From Bacteroidales bacterium UBA1253 (lineage in GTDB: Bacteria; Bacteroidota; Bacteroidia; Bacteroidales; Paludibacteraceae): 9,553 nt of DNA. Shown piece after piece: positions 1 through 6,800 of this stretch (the first letter of the stretch is position 1; every line of letters starts with the position of its first letter). Both the position numbers and the translations under genes were made by a program. The notes beneath the pieces are model-generated. The model saw nothing but the letters and a program-made list of their open reading frames with translations, had not been told where the DNA came from and did not search any database. The stretch spans positions 1-9,553 of the forward strand of contig DBVX01000095.1 in NCBI GenBank assembly GCA_002308815.1, written 5' to 3'.

Positions 1-41
1 CATCATAAGTGTTTATAAGTGCTATTGGCTTGTTTAAATGC

Positions 42-72
42 TTGCATATATAAAATAAAATGCGTACCTTTG
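42..72 (+). promoter_or_regulatory. Bacteroidetes-type promoter of the DUF6266 gene
   Basis: TTG at 42-44, 20 nt, then TACCTTTG at 65-72 match the Bacteroidetes primary sigma consensus (TTG, 19-21 nt, TAnnTTTG). Transcription would start near 79-80, giving a leader of about 100 nt before the ATG at 178. The match is seen directly; activity is inferred. Confidence 0.75.
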
Positions 73-80
73 TATCGTCA

Positions 81-177
81 ATGAATGAGACATCGGGCCC
101 AAGCCTCGGAAGTTGACAAACGAGAGTAATAAACAACAAGTTAAACAATTAAAAAACAATTTAAAATTTAAGGTATT
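81..177 (+). promoter_or_regulatory. Long 5' leader with short uORF and GC-rich hairpin
   Basis: The leader is AT-rich except for a GC-rich patch at about 94-108. There CGGGC (94-98) can pair with GCC/CG (103-108) across a one-base bulge. An 11-codon ORF (81-116, MNETSGPSLGS) spans this patch. The stretch just before the gene is almost entirely A and T, as is common before Bacteroidetes starts. Whether the uORF or hairpin regulates the gene is not known. Confidence 0.3.
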
Positions 178-861
178 ATGGGAAAGACGAATGGATTGGT
201 CGGTGGAGTGACCGGCAAGATTGGAAATGTGATTGGGTATTTTCGCCGCGGTAAGTTTCTGGCACGCGCTTACAATCCCCACACCACGAATGTGAATTCG
301 CTGGGACAGCGCAAGCAGCGCGCACGCTTCAAGGCAGTCAGCAATTTTTTGGCAGGTGCACGCAGCATCTACAATCTGGGCTTCTACTATGCTGCTCCGA
401 GCTATCAGCGTGTCACTATGGTGAAGGACTGCATGGATGCGTTCACGGCTGTCACACCGCAGAATGTGACTGTGGATTACAGCAAGATTAAGATCAGCCG
501 TCCGCAGCTGGAGGTGACGCTGACGAGCGTTGCCAGTTCGACGGAGGCGGGCAAGGTGACGGTTGCGAATACGCTGCCTGCAAGCACGTTTGTGGAGGAG
601 CTGCCCGAAGAGTACAGCGACGCTGCGAACCTGAAGGTGATGGTGGCACTGTATTGCCCGGGTAAGAATGCTTGGAAGCGCGCGATTGCCGACTATGCTG
701 ACGCAGCCAGTATGGAAATCACCGTTGATGCTGATTGGAGCGGGGAGAAGGTGCACGCGTATGCCTGCATTGTGGATTATCCGGAGCGCGTGCTGACGGA
801 GGAAGGGATGCCGGCGATGGTGAGCGAGACGGCTTACGCTGGGGAGGTCAGCGTAGCGTAA
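178..861 (+). CDS. DUF6266 family protein
   Basis: This encodes a 227-residue protein that I assign to DUF6266, a Bacteroidetes family of unknown function, from its N-terminal pattern. It has a glycine-rich opening MGKTNGLVGGVTGKIGNVIG (residues 1-20), then a basic segment with RRGK and LARAYNP (about 23-34), then an N..SLGQRKQRARF block (about 39-51). The rest is a beta-rich, acidic domain ending at residue 227. There is no signal peptide or membrane segment. The ATG at 178 is chosen because the family motif starts at residue 1 and a promoter and A/T-rich leader lie upstream. The gene is convergent with the beta-barrel gene on the other strand, 48 nt away. The GC-rich codon use contrasts with the ATPase gene further on. 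Family membership is from memory of the pattern; no function can be given. Confidence 0.8.
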   Translation: MGKTNGLVGGVTGKIGNVIGYFRRGKFLARAYNPHTTNVNSLGQRKQRARFKAVSNFLAGARSIYNLGFYYAAPSYQRVTMVKDCMDAFTAVTPQNVTVDYSKIKISRPQLEVTLTSVASSTEAGKVTVANTLPASTFVEELPEEYSDAANLKVMVALYCPGKNAWKRAIADYADAASMEITVDADWSGEKVHAYACIVDYPERVLTEEGMPAMVSETAYAGEVSVA

Positions 862-863
862 GG

Positions 864-898
864 TGAAAGTGGAAAGTTGAAAATTGAAAGTTGAAAAC
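864..898. repeat. Five-copy heptamer repeat (TGAAAGT-like) between convergent genes
   Basis: Five consecutive 7-nt units are visible: TGAAAGT, GGAAAGT, TGAAAAT, TGAAAGT, TGAAAAC. They fill most of the 48-nt gap between the stop codons of two convergent genes. No hairpin terminator is visible here. Confidence 0.75.
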
Positions 899-909
899 TG
901 ATTTATCGT

Positions 910-1704
910 TTATAGTTTGTAGGCAAAGGACACGAACCAGTGCCATTCGTTCATTTTCTGATCCTGTGTCACGCGGTTGCGCACCTGATTGTTAAGTCCG
1001 AAGTCATAGCCTGCCTGCAGGCGGTAGCGGTCCCATTCCAGTCCTCCGCCGAGTCCCCATTGGATGGTGGTGCGCCAGAGTTCGCGGGAAGCGTACCGGT
1101 CGTAAGGGTCGCAAGGCTGTCCGACGGAGGCGAACCACTGTCTGGTGGCGGTGGAGATATCCGCCTGCATATCGTCTTTGAGCGCCACGCCTATCTGTAG
1201 TTGCGGACCGGTGAAGAAAAACAGGTTGAGCTGCCGCCAGAGGGGGATGGTGTAATAGACCCGGACGGGAATGGTGAGCTGGTGTTCGTACAGGCGGTGG
1301 TTGATGGTACCGCTGTGCACCTTGCCTGTGACAGGATCGGGCGATATAAAGTCCTCGTAGGACATATATCCCCATTTCTGGAGTGCCTCGCCGTAGGTAA
1401 AGGTATAGAGAATCCCGATCTGGATGCTGAAATGCAAAGGCAGAAGGAAATCCGCCGTCGCGCCCAAACGGAAGCCGTGCATGAACGTGTTCTCGTAAGT
1501 AAGGCTGTCGCTGCGGTGCGCGTTCTGCACGTATCCGGCTTCCACGCGCCAGTCAATGCCGAAAGTGTAAGGCTCTTTCTGTTTCTCCACCCGTGTGGGG
1601 TCGAAGAAATCGGGCTCGCTGGTCTCAAGGTCAGGCACATCCGGTTTCTGCGCAGTTGCCGCGACGGTTGCAAGCAAAAGGAATATAATCAGAGTGTTTC
1701 GCAT
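910..1704 (-). CDS. Outer-membrane beta-barrel protein (OMP_b-brl-like)
   Basis: This encodes a 264-residue predicted outer-membrane protein. Residues 1-18 form a Sec signal peptide: MRN, a hydrophobic core LIIFLLLATVAA, and a TAQ cleavage region around 17-19. A short charged linker with several Asp, Glu and Pro follows. From about residue 47 alternating aromatic/polar strands resemble the porin-like/PorT-like OMP_b-brl families, for example the HGFRLGATADF, SIQIGILYTFTYG, LNLFFFTGPQLQIG and WGLGGGLEWDRYRLQAGYDFG segments. The last residues, WHWFVSFAYKL, resemble the terminal beta strand of such barrels. The ATG at 1704 places the signal peptide at residue 1 and is only about 16 nt from the predicted transcription start. 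It is monocistronic here and convergent with the DUF6266 gene. The exact barrel family and any ligand are unresolved. Confidence 0.8.
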   Translation of the reverse strand: MRNTLIIFLLLATVAATAQKPDVPDLETSEPDFFDPTRVEKQKEPYTFGIDWRVEAGYVQNAHRSDSLTYENTFMHGFRLGATADFLLPLHFSIQIGILYTFTYGEALQKWGYMSYEDFISPDPVTGKVHSGTINHRLYEHQLTIPVRVYYTIPLWRQLNLFFFTGPQLQIGVALKDDMQADISTATRQWFASVGQPCDPYDRYASRELWRTTIQWGLGGGLEWDRYRLQAGYDFGLNNQVRNRVTQDQKMNEWHWFVSFAYKL

Positions 1705-1726
1705 AAAATGGAGATATCAACGCCCG

Positions 1727-1757
1727 CAAAAGTAGCGCAAATCCGCGTTACTGCAAA
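1727..1757 (-). promoter_or_regulatory. Promoter of the beta-barrel gene
   Basis: Read on the minus strand, TTTG (1757-1754), 19 nt and TACTTTTG (1734-1727) form a full Bacteroidetes consensus promoter. The start point would be near 1720, leaving a leader of about 16 nt before the ATG. Confidence 0.8.
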
Positions 1758-1819
1758 ATTTTCGGTGGATTTGCGCGGAACAACAGGCAAAAAGTCACTT
1801 GCTGCTCTTCTTCCGATTG

Positions 1820-1945
1820 CACTCTCTGCCGGAGGATCGTTGGAGCCGCCGCATCACCAAAAAGCACCGACCGGTTTATGAGATTCACGAACACGAAGTT
1901 ATCGTCCTCGTCCTGACGGCATACGGCCATTACGATGACAACTAA
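1820..1945 (+). pseudogene. Remnant of a Txe/YoeB-type toxin gene (3' end)
   Basis: Reading 1820-1945 on + gives about 41 codons ending in TAA. They contain WSRRITKKHRPVYEIHEHEV and then a hydrophobic strand ending TAYGHYDDN. This is the pattern of the C-terminal half of Txe/YoeB family mRNA-interferase toxins, in which W/FSRRI..(E/K)HR.VYE is followed by a hydrophobic strand and a GHY end. Members are normally about 85-90 residues. Here the frame upstream of 1820 (to about 1760) does not look like the family, no plausible start precedes it, and the space where the N-terminal half should lie is occupied by the promoter and start of the beta-barrel gene. No antitoxin gene is visible. I infer a truncated, inactive toxin fragment. 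The protein match is by eye. Confidence 0.65.
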
Positions 1946-1982
1946 CCGTCGCACTAAAAATCGCTGAAAGGCACGTGTTTTA

Positions 1983-2013
1983 TTGCACATACGAATAAAT
2001 CGCCGTACTTTTG
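1983..2013 (+). promoter_or_regulatory. Orphan Bacteroidetes-type promoter
   Basis: TTG at 1983-1985, 20 nt and TACTTTTG at 2006-2013 match the consensus. Transcription would begin near 2020 and enter a stretch without a recognised gene. An A-rich leader (about 2020-2054) leads to an ATG at 2055. Confidence 0.65.
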
Positions 2014-2054
2014 CGGACGTAAGTAAAAATAACACAATCCTGAAACAGGTTCAT

Positions 2055-2225
2055 ATGGGCGGATATTCTATCGTTATCCCCGAAAATTATGTCCACCGCG
2101 TCAAGGTGAGCCGTGTAAAAGGTTCACACGATGTCAGACTTGGACTTGCCGAAGCAGACAGCGTTGCTGCAACTGCCGGTGCTTTTGCGCAATACCCTTG
2201 TTGGAATAGTAACGGCTGCGAGTGA
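2055..2225 (+). CDS. Uncertain small ORF behind the orphan promoter
   Basis: This 56-codon ORF starts MGGYSIVIPENYVHRVKV and ends at TGA. Its ATG is about 35 nt from the predicted transcription start, which is the main reason to list it. I recognise no family. The first 35 residues look protein-like, but the last 10 (PCWNSNGCE) do not. An overlapping ORF in another + frame (2131-2265, 44 codons, with a hydrophobic LLQLPVLLRNTLVGIVTAA segment) is an equally open alternative. The minus strand is also open here. The transcript could be a small protein mRNA, a noncoding RNA or the relic of a decayed gene. Confidence 0.25.
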   Translation: MGGYSIVIPENYVHRVKVSRVKGSHDVRLGLAEADSVAATAGAFAQYPCWNSNGCE

Positions 2226-2339
2226 GGCTCTGATTGCTGTACGTAGGCGATGCCTGACGGTGTGAACCGCAGGGGTGTGTCTTCGTTTTTTTCGATTCGG
2301 CCTTTGACATATTGGATTACCGTTACACGGGCTGTTGTG

Positions 2340-2360
2340 TTGTCCCGCAAAAGCGGGCAA
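2340..2360. other. GC-rich hairpin upstream of the repeat array
   Basis: CCCGC (2344-2348), loop AAAA and GCGGG (2353-2357) pair perfectly. The stem extends by TTG/CAA with one bulged T at 2343. There is no T-run on either strand, so it is not a clear intrinsic terminator. It lies just before the direct repeats of the ATPase promoter. Confidence 0.5.
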
Positions 2361-2372
2361 TCAGCAAAAATG

Positions 2373-2485
2373 ATGGAAAAGTGTAGATATTTGTTTGCGA
2401 AAACGATGGAAAAGTGTACTTTTGCGGTCGAAATGCATGCAAAAAGTTGTATTTTATAGTTATTAAAATGTGCAAAAAGTTGTTA
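2373..2485 (+). repeat. Four direct repeats spaced about 33 nt, spanning the ATPase promoter
   Basis: ATGGAAAAGTGTA occurs exactly at 2373-2385 and 2406-2418, 33 nt apart. A related TGCAAAAAGTTGT occurs at 2438-2450 and 2471-2483, also 33 nt apart. Copies 2 and 3 are 31-33 nt apart depending on alignment. The common core is AAAAGT(T)GT. The array covers the promoter, the leader and the bases up to 5 nt before the ATG at 2490. Regular spacing near three helical turns suggests binding sites on one face of the DNA. That is inference. Confidence 0.7.
2394..2424 (+). promoter_or_regulatory. Promoter of the AAA_14/DUF4143 ATPase gene
   Basis: TTTG at 2394-2397, 19 nt and TACTTTTG at 2417-2424 form a full Bacteroidetes consensus. 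The first bases of the -7 box (TA) are the end of the second direct repeat, so a protein bound there would compete with RNA polymerase. The start would be near 2431, giving a leader of about 60 nt. Confidence 0.75.
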
Positions 2486-2489
2486 AAAT

Positions 2490-3800
2490 ATGCTTTTGAG
2501 AAAGATTATTAGCGAATTGAATGAATGGCGGAAGGGTACTCACCATGAGGCATTACTCATCAAGGGTGCACGACAAGTAGGTAAAACAACCATCATACGG
2601 GAGTTCGCCAAACGGCACTACCCTTATTTTGTGGAGATAAATTTCGAAATGTCCCCCCTTGCAAAGCAAGCCTTTGGCGGAAACCTTGATGCCAATACGA
2701 TAATTACCCAACTGTCTTTGATGGGGTTCGGTCCTTTTGTTGAACACGAGACATTGGTTTTTTTTGATGAGATTCAATCATGTCCGGCGGCAAGAACTGC
2801 AATAAAATTTCTTGTTGAAGACGGGAGATTTGACTACATCGAATCAGGCTCGCTGTTAGGCCTGAATTATCGGGATGTGAGTTCCTATCCTGTTGGATTT
2901 GAACGTACTGTAAATATGTACCCTCTTGATTTTGAAGAGTTTTTATGGGCGAAAGGTGTGTCCGGACAGGCAATCGAACAAATAATTGTGTCCTTGCAAA
3001 AACGTGAATCTCTGAATGATTTTATGCACAATCGGTTGATGGACTATTACCGTGAATATCTTATAACAGGAGGTATGCCGGAGGTTGTAAATACATATAT
3101 CGGCAACCCTGATTTTTCGCTTACGCTTATGCAGCAACGCAAAATCCTTACCGGTTATCGGGATGATATTGCCAAATATGCCGGTCGTGACAAGGCAAAA
3201 GCCAAAATGTTTTTTGATGCTGTCCCGGCTGAGTTGAGCAAAGAAAAGAAACGGTTTTTTATAGCCGATATCGAGAAAAAAGCCGGTGCCGGCAAATATG
3301 AAAACGCGGCCGAATGGTTGCGCGATGCAGGGATTGCTTATTTTTCATACAACACGCATAATTTGCTGTTGCCATTGGAGCAATATGAGAAACGCAACTT
3401 GTATAAGGTGTTTTTAGTTGATACAGGTTTGTTGTGTGCCATGTGGGATGAGCCGATACAATGGGACATTATTCGTGGCGGAATAGATATAAACGAAGGC
3501 GCGCTGACCGAAAATTTTGTCGCGGCTGAATTAGTCAGACAAGGTTATTCGCTGCATTATTATGACCGAAAGAGCCGTCAGGAGTTGGATTTTTTGATAT
3601 CTGCCCGTAATAAAATAGATGTTATCGAGGTAAAATCCGGCAAAAATTACAAACATCATGCCTCACTTGACAGTATCTCATCAACCGGGAACAACCATAT
3701 AGGCCAAAAGATTGTAATCAGCAGATTCCCGTTGGAAAGTACTGGCAGCGTTTTATACCTGCCTTTATATTTCACAGGTTGGCTGAACAAGTTATTATAA
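2490..3800 (+). CDS. ATP-binding protein, AAA_14 with DUF4143 C-terminal region
   Basis: This encodes 436 residues, the usual length for this widespread prokaryotic family. Walker A is GARQVGKT at residues 26-33. Walker B is LVFFDEIQ with D92-E93, and the sensor-like ESGSLLG lies at 117-123. The family block YPLDFEEFL is at 143-151, and a GGMPE motif typical of the DUF4143 part is at 194-198. Near the C-terminus ELDFL (365-369) and IEVKSG (379-384) form a D-x12-E-x-K arrangement (D367, E380, K382) like a PD-(D/E)XK nuclease fold. All key residues of both parts are present, so the gene looks intact. The family's cellular role is not established. There is no signal peptide or membrane segment. 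Its base composition is visibly more AT-rich than the flanking genes, suggesting separate acquisition. The ATG at 2490 sets the conserved LLRKIISELNEWR opening. No terminator follows; the LRR gene begins 83 nt downstream. Confidence 0.9.
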   Translation: MLLRKIISELNEWRKGTHHEALLIKGARQVGKTTIIREFAKRHYPYFVEINFEMSPLAKQAFGGNLDANTIITQLSLMGFGPFVEHETLVFFDEIQSCPAARTAIKFLVEDGRFDYIESGSLLGLNYRDVSSYPVGFERTVNMYPLDFEEFLWAKGVSGQAIEQIIVSLQKRESLNDFMHNRLMDYYREYLITGGMPEVVNTYIGNPDFSLTLMQQRKILTGYRDDIAKYAGRDKAKAKMFFDAVPAELSKEKKRFFIADIEKKAGAGKYENAAEWLRDAGIAYFSYNTHNLLLPLEQYEKRNLYKVFLVDTGLLCAMWDEPIQWDIIRGGIDINEGALTENFVAAELVRQGYSLHYYDRKSRQELDFLISARNKIDVIEVKSGKNYKHHASLDSISSTGNNHIGQKIVISRFPLESTGSVLYLPLYFTGWLNKLL

Positions 3801-3883
3801 GAACAATTCCACATTCCTGAATGAAAGCAACGGTAATCCGATAGAAGCGGACAACAATAAACAAACAAACATAATTTAACAAC

Positions 3884-6800
3884 ATGAAAAGAAGACTGGT
3901 TCTTTTTCTCGCGGCCTTGCTGATGGCGGCGGGCGAGAGTTACGGATGGTACTACAACACCTATTCCGGCACGTTTGACGGAGGTGAGTGGATCATCACA
4001 GACAACAGCGGAGCAGGTGTGCTCAGCATTGTGACACACGGCAAGCCGATGCCCGATTTCTACGACATCGGACACGGAGAGGCTCCGTGGGTCAAGTACA
4101 ACGAGATGTACGGTGAGGAAACCACCAAAATCGTCAAAATCACCACCGACGCTTCGTACATCGGTAAGTACGCGTTCATGGGACTTAAATATGTTTCCAC
4201 TATCGAAGCGGAGAACTGTAAGGAAGTAGCTACTCATGCCTTTCTGGAAACCGGACGAGAAGGTTTTACCTTGTGTCTGCCAAATGTAGAAGAAGTGGGC
4301 AGACGTGCTTTCCAGCAATGTAACGCCGGTGTGATTGCCCTGCCAAAACTCAAGAAAGTGCCGATGGAGTGCTTCATCGGTTGTCCTTACCTCAAGCAAG
4401 TCGATTTCGGTGAAGACCTCACAGAGATAGACGGCTGGGCATTCGGTTGCTGCCCGATGATGTGGATTGATGACGAACCGAACATCATCCTGCACGGCTC
4501 TAAGATGCCGGAAATCAAAAGAGGCTATTTTAACTCTTTGGAGGGTGCATGCCAACCCGACACCGTTAACTATGAACGCGCGTATAATTATGGTACGTGC
4601 TTCGATGATGAGAACCTCAAAAAGATTCGGCTCCTTTTCCCGTATATCACGAAGGTGAAGCATAAGAAGGACTGCTCCATTTTCTACCCGCAACCCGACG
4701 GACTCAATTTCCCCGGCAAGCCGGTGATACTCGTTTCCTACGACTGCTACCTCAATGACAAGAACCTCGACAGCCGTATCAGCGGATGGAAGGACGATGC
4801 GAACTTCTACGTCGGCGGACGTGTAGAGACGCGCGAGAACCCTATCACGGAAAAACAGACCTGGCGTAACGAGTATATCGGATGGTGGCATAGAGGCAGT
4901 CTCAGCGGCAATGAGGACATGAATATCTGTACCTACCAGTGGAAACTCAAAGAGTATATCAGCGAGGAAGAGGCGAAAGCGATGTTTGACAGCAACGACA
5001 AGTATAAGGACTCTTCGTATGACCCGACTCTTCCTGCTATCGATCTGCACAACAATCTGCCGCAAGAGGCGGAGGATATAAAGAAGTTGCAACTCAATTC
5101 GGGTATGCCGTGGATAAAAGCCATGCAGGCTTCTATGAACCATGGCGGCGTACATGTAAAGACTCCGGTAATTATCCCATTGATGTTCGGTCCGTCGCTT
5201 AATTGCTATACTAAAAACTCGGCGTTCGAAGGTGTCCTGGAAATCGGTACCGGAGCGTTCATTTTCACAGGGTTGCGGAACAACGTCGATTTGAGCGGGG
5301 TGAGAATAATTGGTGACTACGCTTTCAGTTACAATAATTATCTTACTGAAATATCACTTGCTAACTTGGAAAAGTTAGGAAGCCGCGCTTTCTTATGTAG
5401 TCAGTATTTGACTAAAGTAGTCGTTGGTACTCAACCCGAACTGAAAGAAATACCGGCTTCTGCATTTCGATATTGTAAAAAACTTGACGAAGTATATATC
5501 GGTTCCAATATCACTAAAATTGGTGGCGAGGCTTTTGGCTTCACCCTGTTGGATTGCGATAACAGCGAGAAGGGTCTTTTTATGTCAGGCAAGGCACCTT
5601 GGTATGATCCTAACGCCTTCCGCCAATTGGATCTCTCCAAGATATATCTCCACTATCCGTTTGCGGAGTACGCGTCGTACGATGCGGACGGCAGCGTTTG
5701 GCGGGAGATGAACCGCGTGAGCGACATCTCCTTCCCTATTTTGGGCGACGGATGGACATTGTATGCGGACGGTAATATGGACATTTTCAAGGATATCCCC
5801 GATTACAGCAACGAGACCCAACAGCCTTGGGCGAAATACCGCCGGTATATCAAATATGTTAATGTTGAAGACGGCGTGACGCAAATCGGTAACCATGCCT
5901 TCCATTTCAACGCGGAGCAAAGCCGTCTCAATTGGATAGAATTGCCTGCATCGCTCAAACGCATCGGTAACTATGCTTTCGCAGGGAATGATGAGTTGGT
6001 AGGTATTGACTCCCAAAATACTTATTGGCCGAATTCCGAATATATTTATCTGGTGGATGTGGAGGAGATTGGTGATTACGCGTTCGCCGATTGCTCAGAG
6101 ATTGGGAAACTTTACTTGGGACAATCTATCAAGCAACTGGGAAAATACATCGTGAAAGGCTGTCCTATAAATGTAATAGTAGCCTATACCGCCCCCATCA
6201 CCATTGACCGCTATACCTTCGAGGGAACGATCAATTATGAGACCGGCGAACCGCAAAAAACAAGTGACATCTGGTGCGACGTGCGCAATGACGATTTCGG
6301 AGTGCATCTGGATTACCTGACCGCCACATGGTGGAGCGACCTCCATTATGAGTTGGACGGAAAGGAGGTTTGGTACAACACATCATTCCGCAGCGCCAAT
6401 TTCGCGCTATTGTCCGACAGCACGCTCTATATATGGCCTGTCGGCGATGCGACAGACTTGCTCTCCTACGAGACTTGGGAACGCGACGCCATTGCATGGG
6501 ACCAGCGGGAGGTGACATCAAAGACAATCGATTTCGGCGCCGACAACAAAGTGGCGGACAAAGTGAAACGCGTGTACGTGTCAGGCAATGTGAAGAGCCT
6601 CGGCGGTGCGTGCTGCTTCCTGCCGAACCTCGAAGAAGTGTCGCTGCCCGAATCCCTCAAAAAACTCCGCGGCACGTTCTACGGCTGCGAAAAACTGCGT
6701 GATGTAAACCTGCCCTACGTGGAGGTGTTGGGCGGCGCTACCGGCGTAACCGTTCACTCGCAAGTGAATCGCTTCGACAAAGAGACACACGGAGTGGATC

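Noticed and set aside
34..756. A 240-codon open frame on the minus strand
   Set aside because: It is antisense to the DUF6266 gene and lacks a promoter or family pattern; the + frame has both.
1201..1881. A 226-codon open frame on +
   Set aside because: Most of it is antisense to the beta-barrel gene, which has a signal peptide and promoter. Its 3' end overlaps the toxin remnant in a different frame that carries the real signature.
1748..2035. A 95-codon open frame on the minus strand
   Set aside because: It is antisense to the Txe/YoeB remnant and has no recognised family or promoter.
2087..2360. Two overlapping minus-strand open frames (87 and 78 codons)
   Set aside because: No promoter or family pattern supports either one, and the same bases are open on + behind a consensus promoter. 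A short coding role on - cannot be excluded.
2373..2485. CRISPR-like array
   Set aside because: The repeats are only about 13 nt, form two subtypes, have about 20-nt gaps and overlap a promoter. There are no cas genes.
3750..3883. Possible promoter for the LRR gene (TATATTTC near 3764)
   Set aside because: The box differs from TAnnTTTG at the last base, lies inside the ATPase gene and has no convincing TTG at the right distance.
3656..5155. A 499-codon open frame on the minus strand
   Set aside because: It runs antisense across the end of the ATPase gene and the start of the LRR gene, both of which have clear family motifs. Its translation has no recognisable domain and no promoter.
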